From NCBI RefSeq assembly GCF_009905375.1, contig NW_027418094.1:28215-92214 (forward strand): a stretch of 64,000 nucleotides of DNA. Direction: 5' to 3'. The DNA is from Apium graveolens. Taxonomy: Eukaryota > Streptophyta > Magnoliopsida > Apiales > Apiaceae. Position 1 is the first letter of the stretch, and the number at the start of each line of letters is the position of its first letter. Under the pieces are notes generated by a model, which saw only the letters and a list, made by a program, of their open reading frames with translations, was not told the DNA's origin and made no database searches. Made by a program: the position numbers and the translations under genes. Shown here piece after piece: positions 1 through 12,495 of this stretch.

Positions 1-89
1 GTTCTAAATATATGCATTTATTCATTCACAATTTATGTATATAGTTTTTATATGATTCAAATTATTTGCTATATCAATAATTTATCCAG

Positions 90-938
90 AAAATTCCTTT
101 CAATTTCCATATGCGTTTTGAATTTAGCATACCGCTAGTAGTTTCGTTTTCATTTAAGAATGGAAAGCGTTTTAGAGGATACTACTCAAGTGTGAAGAGA
201 ATGTTGTTTGGTTTGCGAGAGCTTGCACATTATGCAAAATTTAACGAAAAAGACATTTTACTTTTCACATATTTGGGAAGTGATGAATTTACGATCAATG
301 TTTTTGACAATGCAAGGATTGAGAAGGAAGTTGAGGAGGTTACAATTATTAGAGGCCATATGCTAATTTTATATCATAAAATGAATTTAGATGATGTAAT
401 GTATTATATATACAATAGGGATTTCCTGTATGAAAACTCAAATGTATACTCTGTTTTATATGCAGAGATTACTGACGCTGATAACATCCACAATGTTGTA
501 AGTGCGGCAAACGTGAATGTTACAGAACAACATATTATTGTTCAGATAAACGAACCAATGCCTAACGTTGTTCAATTCAGTAGAATTATGAGAAAATCTC
601 ATGTCAATAACTCAGGTCATGGGGTGGTACGGCTCTCTTGAATCAATCACTATTATTCTACTAAGTTTGCAATATTAATTATCTAACATTAATTCAAAAT
701 CCAGTATTTTCCTAGATATATTCATCCTGAAGTACGTGAATGGGCTGCTGGAGAAGAGATAGTTTTAAGGACGCAAAATGAAGATTCTCTTGTTGGACTC
801 TCAATTGAAAAAAGAAAAGTAAGATGCTCTGCAGGCTGGAACAGGTTTGCAGAGGACAATCATTTGACGGAGGATCATACCATAGTGTTTACAATGCTGC
901 CTAACGAAGATAATAAGATTATTTTCCAAGTTGAATGA
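90..938 (+). CDS. B3-domain protein, copy 1 (two B3-like domains; 5' part outside window)
   Basis: Predicted nuclear DNA-binding protein of the plant B3 superfamily, REM-like. Coding exons 90-626 and 705-938 join at GT (627) and AG (703-704), giving about 250 residues to the TGA at 936-938. The first exon opens after an AG at 88-89 with a KIPF-type B3 start and continues SFKNGKRFRGYY...DILLFTYLGSDEFTINVFD, the usual B3 order. The second exon holds SAGWNRFAEDNHL then FQVE, the end of another B3 domain. The exon 2 junction (HGV, then an IP-like strand) is shared with the copy at 12496-13301. Because 90 follows a splice acceptor, an upstream exon probably lies outside the window; the ATG at 111 may only be internal. 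An extra intron inside 350-500 is possible. The domain call is firm; target and regulation are unknown. Confidence 0.7.
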
Positions 939-1757
939 CATTAACAATCTAGAATTTCTGTTTAAACATTCACATCAATGTAAATTTATGAAATGCATGT
1001 TTATTTCTTTTCACCGCCTAAATTATGATATGTAACTTATTATATCCTAATAGTTTAGGATATGGATAATAATGGGGGAAATGGTTATGGTCTAACGTTA
1101 TATCGAATAGTGCTTTCTATGTCATAGTCTTTTAATTAATATTTTCCTTACACAATATCAATACATATGGCTTGTTACATGTATATGTACAAAACTTTAA
1201 ATTTTAAACTGTTTACATTTTTTACACTTGAAATAACCAATTCTTCTTATGAGAAACAGTGATTATCGACCTGAACATATAGAAAGTAGCTTACAAACAA
1301 AATTAAATATGATATTGAATAGCGTATGACATGTAATATGAAAACATGCATTTGATATTGTATAAAAATATCATATGTTCTTTCCAATGATAGGACTGTT
1401 TTCTTCAATCTCTTAACAAATAAGATATGGTTTTAGGCGAATCTTGACATGTAATAGGACAACATGAATTGAAACTAATTAAGAAACTGCAGGAAAAATA
1501 AACTAAATATACTTTGAGAAAAAACATTCATTGTTTCCAATAAATAGTGAATAACATTATTTATCAGGTCTTCAAGCCTCTGCTATTTCTTCAATATCGC
1601 GTTGGCGAAACGTGTCATATGTAGAATTTTATTATTGAAATTTAGGACCAAAAACACCATCTTCAACCCTGCAGCAACAAAAAGCTGGATACAATTAGTC
1701 ATTTTAAGAGTTTATGAAGCTCTACATCTTGTATCTCTTTTTAGAGCAATTGTGTAC
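939..1757. other. Gap between convergent B3 copy 1 and RPA copy A
   Basis: AT-rich DNA between two genes that run towards each other. Short open frames in it match no family I recognise. No repeat, promoter or RNA gene is evident. Confidence 0.4.
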
Positions 1758-2945
1758 CTCTTTCTCATATTGATTATATCAACATTCTCAAGATTAATGT
1801 AAATCCTTGAAGATTCAACAGTACCAATAACTGCTTCACCTATAAAACAATATAAATAGATGATTTTCATGTGAATCAAACATTTTTAACATATAAAATT
1901 CAGATTATTGTGAGGAATGTAACTTACTCACCGTGCAACCAAAGGGGTCTCATACTTGCCAAAATTACTATAACCGGACTTTCCAAAACATCATTAAACA
2001 ACGAATCAACTGATTTAACATGCTTACCCCATACTGTAACTCTAACAACATTCATGTTTATCTAAAGTAAAGGAATAGTGTATGAATATTCGAATTTTGA
2101 TATGTAATTTTTATATTCTAATATCTAAAGATGTGACAAACAGATTCTCAAGGCAAAACCTTCCATCAGTTATTCTAAAGCGAATAATCGTTTGGTCACC
2201 AATCATAGAAGAAATAGCCTGAATAGGTTCAAGATCTTCAACAACTCCAATAACATCTGAATAATTGTAAGAAACAAAAGTTTGTTTAATAATAGACCTA
2301 GGTGAAGGGTAAAAATACATGATAAAATTTGAGAATCATATAAAACCTGTAAGAATATCAGCAATATCACCAGTTCGGTATCCTTTTGCATTTACTATCA
2401 TGTCACTGATATCAACAAAGTCAAGTTTATGAAGAGCTATTGTAGTGTCATCTCCCAATAAAGGTTTAATCATTGTTTCACTATTAAACGTGATGTATAT
2501 TCTGGAAGAAATAGACCTATGCTTCCTTGTATCCTTTTTAGTTAAGAAATCAGAAATCTCATACACTTTTCCTTCATTTATAACTTCTTGAAATATATCC
2601 CAGACATTAGAATCAATGGTGGCTTGAACATGAAAATTCCGAAAACAACTATATTCGTCAAATTAATAGTTTCATGTCACAACATATTGCATATAAAACA
2701 TAGCAATTATTAATAGATTTGTTATACAGGAAAATTACCTCAGCATCCAGAAGAATTAAATTATACCGATACAATGAGTCATCGTTGGAAGTATTTGATG
2801 GCCACATTCTAGTCACCCTAACCTTAATCTTCCAGTCATTGTGAAATTCATTGAGTGTTCTGAGCTTATCAAACATAACTAAATTTGTAATATTCTCACG
2901 ATTACTGATTAAGTGTAATGATGATATAACATCGATTTTAAACAT
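1758..2945 (-). pseudogene. RPA70-like OB-fold gene, copy A (truncated)
   Basis: Plant replication-protein-A1-like protein (DUF223/OB-fold type) that would bind single-stranded DNA. Exons on the minus strand are 2945-2739, 2638-2347, 2256-2160, 2061-1932 and 1839-1758. The N-terminal OB strand reads WKIKVRVTRMW...LILLDAE; the second OB fold has VIGVV...TDGR, VRVTVWG and SSRIYINLE. Exon 3 is 97 nt, as in copy B. The start is ambiguous: ATG at 2945 or 2876, the latter matching copy B better. At the exon 2 boundary, where copies B and C have TAG and CAG, this copy has CGG (acceptor base at 2640). The only nearby AG (ending the motif ATATAG) would shift the frame. No zinc-ribbon exon follows exon 5. 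Probably non-functional. Confidence 0.65.
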
Positions 2946-3756
2946 AATTATGTTATAAATCTAACTTTGTTATTATTATATAAATTTACTACTTCTCCCA
3001 TGCATGATAAATTATAATCTTTCAAAATCCCATAATAGAAGACATAAATAACTGATACTAATGCTTATGATAATATTTCTTAATTTAAAAAATGTAAGAT
3101 AATGTGGTATTTATTTACAATGATTGGTGGTAATGGAAATACCTTCATTCAAGTACATCTTAATCATAATCTTAATGATAATCATAATCTTTATCGGTGT
3201 AATGATTGACTGATTCCTTGAATTATGATTAATCAAAATCAATATCAAATTAATTATTTGTCTTTCTATATCTAGAAAGTAAATGTAAAATATGTGTGTA
3301 GTTTAATTAAAGTAAATTTATTGAAGAGACTTAATATTGATCTGAATCAAACTGTATTCAAATACTTCGAAACTCTGTTATTATATGTCCTGAGGATCAT
3401 AATGATTTCCTCCCAAAATTAATAAATATATTTAGGTTTATTTTTCATGTCAAATACATGTTCATGATATCTATGGTTCAATTAAAATTTCAATGTGAAT
3501 GATGTAAATAATTTATGTAAGAAAAATGTTCAACATTCAACATAACATCAATAATCAAATTCATCAATATGACATAACAACTAGTATAATTTATGAAGAG
3601 AGGAACATTAAGACGTAAGTGAAATAATCTTGGAAAATTCAAATTAGTCTTGAACATAACACGGAAAAGACTTGAAGAAAATTAAAGCAAAAAGTTTTAT
3701 TCTTGAGCAAACTCATCAACTTTGTAGCAGCTTGGGTTCACTGGAATGTCTAAGCA
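2946..3756. other. AT-rich intergenic stretch
   Basis: Between the start of RPA copy A and the end of copy B. Contains simple AT-rich sequence and a short run of ATAATCNTAAT-like repeats near 3165-3205. No coding, repeat or RNA feature is supported. Confidence 0.4.
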
Positions 3757-6236
3757 TTAGGCATGCTGCAGCACAAAGTGTAATGATAGTTAGAAACAGT
3801 TTAATGAAAACAAAAATTGATGTTCATAATCTTCTTTGAAGGATAACAATAACTTCTGTAAATAATAAGGACTTACGGTCTTTGGCTTCTTGGTTACAGA
3901 CTTTGCAGAATCTGGGCTATCAAACAAATGACATGATTCGCTGGCCTAAAATATAATTGGGATTGAAAAAAACTTAGTATGTAAAAATTATAGTTGTTAC
4001 ATATATCATGTTTACAGGGAAATACTCACAACTCTGTCAAAGGATGGACATTTTGGAACGGGAGTCTGCAATGGATGAGCTTGCGACAGAGGAATCTAAC
4101 AAATCCACAGCCTCATACAAATTGATGTCCTCAATGACATTGGCCTCGTTAATCTCAATACTAACAGTTAGTTCTTTATGAACAATTTCATTCAGAATAT
4201 CAGGGATATGAATATCCTCCGCTCGCTGCATAGGAGGTACATTGGACATTCATAATTTATAATAAATAAAAATAAAATTTACATATTTGTGATCAAACTA
4301 TAAATACAATACCACATCTTTCTTATTCAAGTAATGTGTTGCGGTGTTGCCAGCTAGCCTCTTCAAGACACGATCCATGAGGATAATATTAGTAGTCAAT
4401 GTTGAATCCTCAGCTAAGACTATTAAGCGAAACCTATATATTTGGACAAACAAACCTCTTCTCAGCAAATAAAAAATGTCACAAATGTACAGTGTATAAG
4501 TGTTGCAATTCATTACTGATCCAAACAAACCTCTTCTCAGCAAATGTCCAGTTTTTCTTACAATTTTCACATCTGAACCTCTTCCCTTCTTTCTGAACAT
4601 CTGCTTTAAATTTGTAACAACTATAATACCACCAATTATCTACATCCTCAATCTTAAGAATTTTGAACGTGCAACAAACCTTCTTCTGAAATATTAGTAA
4701 AAAATGGAGTTAGTGAAAAGATGTTATCATTTCAATTGTATGAAAATTGGAAAACGGTAGTACATTGATGATAAATATGAATAACAAACCTTAACACTTA
4801 AAGTGGAACAACTGTCATTCAAATCTTTTAGACTTAACCTTTCAATGGAAGGTATAATTGCATTTTTTGTTGACATCTTTTCAGGATTTTCAGGACTTTT
4901 GAACCCTTCCTCGAACAATCTTATTTAATGACAAAATGATGTCAACATAAAAAGTGTATAATTAATTTCCTAAAATCCTAATTTTGATATAAACAAAAAA
5001 TACCTTTCTCGATAACCGTCTCAATGTTCAGGTTTATGTAGACCTTTGAAGATGGCAATGAACCAATTTGTACGGTTTCTAACAAAATAATTTATTCAAC
5101 AAAATTGAAATCTATTAGGAATATATGCATTGCTTTATATTTGGATGATTAAAAGTAGATTAATTAAACAACAAAAATGTTTAATATATTACAAAATATG
5201 ATCATAATGATTTTAAAAAATACCCCTGAATGTAGATAGTTTGGTACTGGTTACAATTGTTATGATTGGTTTCTCCTCGGCCTTTATAAAAGCCTCATTC
5301 GTGGCTATAACCAATTCGCCCCAGATGCTCACTTTGTGAGAAACTCTGCATTTAAAACATCAAACAATAAAGTTATATTTGTGTATTAGTCTTTATATAA
5401 AGAGAATTCATTCTTATCAGGCAATTATAATTTACCTGCCATCCGTAAGCATAAATCTAACAACATCTCTTGGTCCATATTTGGTAGATATTCGATTAAC
5501 TTTCTCATATTTATCAATTACTCCGATTAGATCTACAATTGTATAATTCAGACTATTAAGAATTATAAATGTTTCTCTATATGTGCGTTTAACATAACAT
5601 ATACAAAATTCACACAATGCTTGACATTAAAAAAAATCTTTTAACACTAAAAAGTAGATAAAAATATAATCATACTGGCGGCAAACTCAGGATTCTCGTT
5701 CTCTCCCAAATGCTTTATTTCTTCCTCTAGGTCACCCAAGTCCATGAATTCAAACTTATAATGCGGAATCATACCATCATCCTTAACACGTTGAATAATA
5801 GTGGAGCCCAGTAGCCTTATACATAAATTAGTTGACACAGGCTTGAGCTTGCCAACAGTATCCCTTACAGTATAGTTTTCAAATCTGTAAACATGACCCT
5901 CAACCACATCTTTTCCAATCGCCTTCCAATTGTCAGGAAACACGTAGGCGTGTACATGAGAATTCTATTTTTTACAATGAGAAATAAAGTTAATACGTAT
6001 AATATAAAATATACTGCATATATAGTTAATGTGCAATAGGTACATGGAAATTTAGTTTCAAAGAAAGATTATTAAGAATTATATACATCATCATCTAGAA
6101 GAATGAGATTGTAGCCTCTAATGGAACCGTTTTCAGGTGATATAGTCTCCCAAATTCGTGTCACTCTAACTTTCAGTCGCCATGTAGTTCTGTTCTTTTG
6201 GAGATTTTCGATGTGATCAAACAAAAGACTCTCCAT
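3757..6236 (-). CDS. RPA70-like single-strand DNA-binding protein, copy B (most complete)
   Basis: RPA1/RPA70-like protein of the plant DUF223 family. Exons I can place: 6236-6087 (50 codons, WRLKVRVTRIW...LILLDDD), 5964-5676, 5532-5436, 5345-5224 (HKVSIWGELV), 5078-5004 (SKVYINLNIETV), then an exon near 4920-4790, a zinc-ribbon exon near 4690-4540 (WWYYSCYKF...FRCENCKK), an exon from about 4428 (FRLIVLAED...DRVLKRLAG), one at about 4249-4040, 3945-3877, and a last short exon ending at TAA 3757. Most junctions are GT-AG and in phase; the join into the exon near 4920 does not fit simply. One zinc-ribbon position has Phe where Cys is usual (CYKF), while the CENC pair is intact. The tail is Lys-rich. 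Related copies occur in plant Helitrons, so this may be transposon cargo rather than housekeeping RPA1. Confidence 0.7.
4446..4545. repeat. 24-bp direct repeat over a splice donor in RPA copy B
   Basis: The sequence caaacctcttctcagcaaat and its immediate flank occur at 4446-4470 and again at 4521-4545. On the minus strand each copy reads TTTGCTGAGAAGAG then GTTTGT, an exon end plus a splice donor, so the gene has two identical candidate donors 75 bp apart. The reading frame into the next exon (FAEKR then FRLIVLAED) works with the first donor and an acceptor near 4429. Confidence 0.6.
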
Positions 6237-6934
6237 GACTCGTGGTGAGTAAAAAAATGACTTGTGAAGATGAGTGTTATTTTGACAGATTGATTATAGT
6301 ATATATTTAAGGTAGAAGAATTCTGTTATGTGATTGAAATTCATTTTGCAAAGTTGACTTCGATTATGGAGAGTGATTGAAGCAGTCTAAAAAATAGTAC
6401 ATTAAAATCTCAGGGAAAGACTTATCTATTAAGAAATATTTATCCTGATTGATATGATGTTTAAAATAAAAAATACATCAACCAATAACTAACTCTAAAC
6501 CAAGGCTAACAAACTTAGGCATTTCGATATAGTATCATAATAATGTGAACAAATATCCTCTTCAGATCATTTATCATAAATAATATATCATGACCGCTTC
6601 TATTCTTCAAAAATGATTCCATTTTATCCTTGATATGAAATTTAATAATTGTCACTAATAAAGATAAAAATTATTTAAAATCGTAACAAATAAATCACTT
6701 TGCCTTAATTTTAGGTAATATAGTTGAAGACTCAAAGTTATTTTGATGAGTAAATATTATACATTCGATTAACTTATAGTTATCACAAAGCAACATGGAT
6801 TCTGCAAAAGTGATTACAAATAAGTTCTTGGCATGTCCAACATAGGAAAACTACGAATCAAGTGAACTGGTAATGTTTTCTGCATTTGTTGCTATGTAGT
6901 TTCTAAAGCTTGCATCTTTGAATCTATTTGGTAG
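6237..6934. promoter_or_regulatory. Shared upstream region between divergent RPA copy B and B3 copy 3
   Basis: About 700 bp separates two genes transcribed away from each other. It is AT-rich and has no coding signal, so any 5' exons and promoters must lie here. No specific motif can be assigned. Confidence 0.3.
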
Positions 6935-8190
6935 GTTGTTCCATACGTGCTGCTGAACGAAAATGGAGAAGGAGTATATTCAAGCGTAAAAATATTCTTA
7001 ACAAATAGATCTAATTTTGTGTTGGGATTTGACAAAGAAAGGAACATGTTGTGTGGATTTAAAAGCTTGTTAACAACTGTGGATTTACAAATTGGAAATT
7101 GGATGTTGTTTGAACGTTTTTCAGAAGATTGTTTCTATCTCTACGTAGTAAACCCCGAAAAATGTTTAGTTTTCAATTCGATGGCTAATGAACTTGTTGA
7201 TTCCATGTTGAAATATCAAGGTACGTTCCACTGCATTTTAATAGTTTATTTTGGGTACCATTTTACTACATAAATTCCACTGGATTCCAAAAGGTTGAGC
7301 ATTTCTAATATAGGATGGTGTTCAATCAAGGGTGTTGCAAATTTGTGTGTGATGTTGATTGTTCAAGAAAGTTGATAGATATCGTAAGTTTCTTTATATA
7401 TTTTATTAATGCACGACTTTGATGAAAATATCATGACAATATTGTTTATAATTTGTAGCGTCTGCCGCATTGCTTCATGGAGAAATATGCTTATAGGATT
7501 CCTTTTAAGATATTTATAGTACTGAACAATGGTCAGGCCTTTGATGGACGTTTTTATGAGAAGGATGGCGAATTGCATGGACTTTGTGGTGTTATACACT
7601 TTATAAGCCTTGGCAAAGAAACTCGATTGGTTTTCACATATGATGGCGATTTTATGTTCTATGTATCGGCATTTGGTATGAACGGAACCGAAAAGTCACT
7701 GCTTAATACCGAAATTGAATATCTGGGTAGAGGCTACTTAAATTATATAAATTATGTGATATACACAGCCTCCTATGATACTTAATCTGACTAATGGTAA
7801 TTATTTTTATTTTTACATTCAGGATACAAAACATCCATTGAATTGGATTTTGAGATTGATATCAAACAGTGTCACACAATCAAAAAGTTCTATGGAGTCG
7901 TATGCATATCTTACTCTAATAACTCTCCAATTATGACATGTATTATTTGTTGTGTCGTGTGCGTTTATGATAAGTATATCATATGCAGTATGTTAAATCA
8001 CTGGATGCGTGGATTAACGTGGCATGTGAAGGTGAAGAAAATGAGAAAAAGAATCACGCTTATGGATGGGTAGCCAGAATTCTGTAGAGAAATGCAACTT
8101 GTAACCGGTGATTCTTATTTTTTCTTAATACGAGAATGTTACTTGGAATTTGATGTTGAAATCCTCAGAAAAGCTGAGGTCAATACATGA
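6935..8190 (+). pseudogene. B3-domain gene, copy 3 (frame-broken)
   Basis: Third B3-superfamily gene, with parts of three B3-like domains. Exon 6935-7220 encodes FLTNRSNFVLGFDKERN...NWMLFERFSEDCFYLYVV. A short exon follows near 7314-7380. Exon 7459-7726 starts RLPHCFMEKY and runs PFKIFIVLNNGQAFDG. Exon 7823-7899 ends FYGV before GT. The last exon starts at 7989 with YVKSLDAW and needs a one-base frame change near 8080 to reach QLVTGDSYFFLIRECY...LEFDVEI, ending at TGA 8190. The exon near 7314 also does not join in phase. Exon borders at 7459, 7726 and 7823 match those of copy 2. Probably a pseudogene, or a gene whose splicing I have misread. Confidence 0.6.
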
Positions 8191-8641
8191 ATTTGTAACT
8201 TGGGAACAATGAATTTCTTTTCTGAAATATCAAAGTTCTAAATCTGCTTTGAAGGGATTGTTCATTACAAGTGCATTTTGTGGATACCAAAGTTTAACAT
8301 TGCAGAGTTAAAAATAAAATAGAAATATCTCTAAATCCAACCTGATTCAAAAATACTTGAATTATAAAGCAGCATTATGTTGAGAAATAAAAATATGTTC
8401 TTTAACAACTATAAAGACTGTGGCAAAATGTTGATAAGAAAAGGTTGGAGCCTTCTGATAAAACAACATAAAGGAGAAACATAACAGACTGTCATGTACT
8501 ACTAATTCAACATTTTTAGAACCAACAATAATCTTTGATGACAATTAAAACATAATAATAGTAAGATAAAACTGCAGCTACATCAAATCCAGCTAATACA
8601 TGTTACTTAATACTAAATTCTGATAAGAAAATACAGTTTAC

Positions 8642-9214
8642 TTAATTACTTTTCAAAATGATCAAATCCTTTTTCATGGCCTTCACATCCTTCTTCATGC
8701 GCTTCACATTATTGGTCAAATAAGAATGATCTGTTCCAACTTTCCAGATGAGCAGTTCAACAGTTTTTGTCAAATTTTTAATATTGCGAGAAATGCGTCT
8801 GATTTTGGATTCAAGTTTTGATAGAGTCTTCCCCATCCTCTTCTTTCAGCATTTGTTCCTTGTTCCCTTGTAGCCCGAACTACTAAAACTCCTGCTTGTT
8901 TCAACACTTTCACATACTGGTTTCTTAGTTCTGCAAAAGCAACAAACAAACTTATATAACATACTACTAATATAGCATGTATACACTAAACAATGGTATG
9001 ATAGCATACCCTAAAGCAGTCATTTTCTCAATCGGTGGAAATTTATTCTTCTGTGATATGCCAACCTATTCAACATCTGATTTATTAATTCTGCAAAAAA
9101 ATAAAGCTAAGTTATAAGACATATTAATCAAATGTTATATATACATGCTATAATGGTATGTTAGCATACGCCAAAGTAGACCTCATTTCCATAGGTGGAA
9201 ACTTATTCATTGCT
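8642..9214 (-). CDS. Small coiled-coil-like ORF with two repeated upstream exon-like pieces
   Basis: Not recognised. The last piece (8836-8642) encodes 64 residues rich in Lys, Leu and Ile with heptad-like spacing (SKLESKIRRISRNIKNL...VKRMKKDVKAMKKDL), so a helical coiled coil is likely. Upstream on the same strand, two related short pieces near 9214 and 9050 both encode a NKFPP motif and end at a GTATGC donor-like site, suggesting exon duplication. A TGA lies between the last acceptor and the ATG at 8836, so the ATG would have to be a real start. Could be a decayed gene. Confidence 0.25.
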
Positions 9215-9229
9215 GCTCAGATAGTTGAG

Positions 9230-11305
9230 TAGAGAAGTATGGTGGTAGAAGACTAATGCTTTTTAGAATATGAAATATGGATAGTAAAGTATGAAACCTG
9301 TGGTAATATAACACAACCCCTCCAATTTAATTCCTAGATGCAAGATAAGCAGCAATGCTATTGCTTTAATTTAGATCTATTTGTAGTTGAGATACATTAA
9401 TTGGAGAGTTGTTAGAGTACATTGTTAAAATAATGAAGAATGCAGTGTTTGAAACCTTGGGTATACAATAAGCATTGTTTATTCTTCCTTCAATCTGTCA
9501 ATTGTCCTCTTACAAAAACAATCCTTTTTATTATTTATATTATTTTATGTTGCATATTTAATGGAATTTAAATCAGATCAGAACTTCTGGAAAATAAATG
9601 ACTTATTGAAGTTTTAATATAAGCGTAGAGTCAGAAATCCAATTCCAAAATATAGAATAAAGCAGAAAGAGAGCTAGATATTCCAAGAGTGATAGATACT
9701 CGGATCTTTTAAATTTAATTGAGAAAAGCCAAATATGGAACAATTTGTTTAAAAAGGAAATGCATATGCAATCTTCAGGTCTCGACCATAGCTTTCACTT
9801 GAAATATTTTACATTTACTCGATCGGTGGTACTTCATCTTCATTGACAATTCTGTAATACAGTGACATGTAAAAATAGGTCACGTGGTCAATGTTAGATC
9901 AATTATTTATTTATGATTAAATATAAATGTGTAGTTGCAAATAATATTTGAAAGTAAATTCTTTTTTTTTTCAGTTTATTTATTCACGTACTTTATTTTG
10001 TGTCATTATTAGCAAATTACGGTCATACGTACTTGTTGGAAATATAAAGTATCTTAGTGAAAAAAATCACATTGACATATACATTGATATATGATAACAA
10101 AATCTACAAATTCAAGGGTATGTGATCATATAATTAACGAAATAATGTAATTTTATCATTAACAAAGTGGAACTTTACATTTAGAAAACATATATATATA
10201 TATATATTAAAATTTTAATATTTTATACAAAAAATAACAAAAGGGACAAATATTAAATAAATTTCCCAAAAAAGTTAGCATTCATATACAAACATTTTAA
10301 AATTCTAAACTTTAATAACAATTTTTAATTATATCAATAAACAGGCATCACCGGATTAGTCATGTTATACATAGTTAAATTATTTTCCTCTTGAATATAT
10401 GGAAAAGTATTGAAGACCATAAACTAAATTTAAATTATATGTCGTATCATTACAAATAATGAGATATTACAATCAGTAAATTAAAATAATGGTTATAAAG
10501 TACGTATTCAATAAAATAATATAAAGGCAAGTACAATTATATAAATACAGATATTGTAATTATATAAGGTAATACAATATTATATTGATAATATATTGAT
10601 ATTAGAGATACTCAATAATTGAAATATGGTTTTCCAATATTTTTTTTAATTTTTTAATTAGAAAGTTAAATGAAAATTAAAATATCTATTGTATCATTAC
10701 AGATAATCGGTTCGGTTTCAAATCAGATCAATTTTGGATCGGGTCTACATTCAGATTATGATATATTTGAAAACCATTCGGATCGAATCAGATGTGATTT
10801 GGTACGGGTATAATTCGGATTAAAATTAGAAAAAATTGGATTAAGATCGAACAAAATTCTGTTGGGATTAAATTCGATTCGGATATTTTCAGATGTTAAC
10901 TTATTTATTTTTTCAATTTTTGAGATTTTAAAAATATATATTTTACTTAATTTAGTATTTTTAATATTATATTATGTACTTTTACAAAAAAAATATGATT
11001 AAATAAGTATGTTATCATACACATAAAATTGTTTAAAGTATAAATTTTGCTTATTTCGGGTCATATTCGGTTCAGGTATTTTTCGGATCTGTTTAAATTA
11101 GTTTTTTAGATAATTATCAGATTATATGATTCAAATCTCGGATCGAATTTCGGTTTCATGAATTTCGGCTTGGTTTCTCGGATCCAGAACAATTTTGACA
11201 GGTCTATTTACATATAGTAATACAATTCGGTCCTTCTAAAATAACAGATACTTTAAACTAGTAAAACTATAGTATGCTAGATGGTGTCATATTTAAGCTC
11301 CATAA
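9230..11305. other. AT-rich non-coding DNA with a GGATC/TTCGG-rich block
   Basis: No coding support. A pure AT run lies at 10190-10208. The block at about 10700-11200 is packed with TTCGG, CGGAT and GGATC words and ends with ttttgacaggtcta, a composition common in short non-autonomous plant transposons. I could not define matching ends, so it is not called as an element. Confidence 0.35.
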
Positions 11306-11311
11306 CAGATA

Positions 11312-11561
11312 CTCGCTCCGTCCTTTGCGATTGTTTGTATTTTTTAGAGCTCGTCCGACACGCTTTTTAAGGTGTATATAAATTAGAGTTCTTTTTTTTA
11401 CAATACTGATTTTTTTGAATAAAAATTGAAACTTTCAACTTTTTCTCGAAAAAGGAAAATTGTAAAAAGTATAATTTTTATATAAATTAATTTTTATGCA
11501 TATTAAAATACATGTTGGACAGTTAAGCGGAACCGTAACCAATTGGAATAGACCGATGGAG
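11312..11561. mobile_element. Stowaway-like MITE
   Basis: A 250-bp element flanked by TA on both sides (11310-11311 and 11562-11563). The left end is ctcgctccgtcc; the right end, reverse-complemented, is ctccatcggtc. Both resemble the CTCCCTCCGTCCC terminal repeat of Tc1/mariner-derived Stowaway MITEs, and length and TA duplication fit. Two or three mismatches between the ends suggest an old copy. No coding capacity. Confidence 0.7.
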
Positions 11562-12495
11562 TAGAAAAAATTCATGTATAACAATATGTTTCTCCCTTTT
11601 ATGTAAATATAAAAATATTTAGGTAAACAATTTTAAAAAAAATATCGCTGAAAAAAGCAGATCCTTGCGAATTTTATTCTTGAATTGCATATATTACATA
11701 GTTAAATAGTTTTGTTTTAAATATATTTTTAAAATAACATCTGTTATCAATTATCATACAAAACTAATTCATGACTTGAATATAAAATAATTTTATTATT
11801 TAATAATGAATCATGAATTATATAATCACCTAAAACCAAAATAAGTAAAACCCAATTATTAATTACAAAGAAATATATAGTGGATACTTGGCTAAAAAGG
11901 GGGAAACACAAATTGTTAGAGAGCAGAAACAGTAGAGTGAACTGCTGAGGAGAAGTGAGATTCTGAATCAAGAAGAACAATTAAAAACCAAGATCAGACA
12001 TAACAGGTTTGCAATTTCGTTTCTTCTGATCTATATACATTGATTTACAGACTATATTGAATGCATGTAGTAGAAGTTATGTTTTGACTGACATGAACTC
12101 TTCATTGTATTATTCTTCATTGAAGTATTAGATCCAATATGAACTTGTAATTAGTAGCCTAATCGATTGTTCACTATCATGAACAACAGATAACAGACAA
12201 TGTCGAGTTCAATTCCAATGTACTCAAATACAGGTGCACAGATCTCCATAAATTAGCATGATATTCTATTTACATGTAATGTTTTTTGTTACATATGTCA
12301 TATATCTGTTTCAGTACTTCAATTAAATGATTATCATTGATAGGTGAACAATCAGACATCATATTCCATTTTACTTATCAATGTAAATGAGGTATCTTGA
12401 TAACTGGTACTCCTGTAAGTAAATCACAATTTGGTTAAGGATTTACATCTTAGAGTGAATTATAAATTGATATAGACAGCTTGTTTATTTTGTAG

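Noticed and set aside
10700..11200. TTCGG/GGATC-rich block as a MITE
   Set aside because: Composition is suggestive, but no matching terminal repeats or target duplication could be found.
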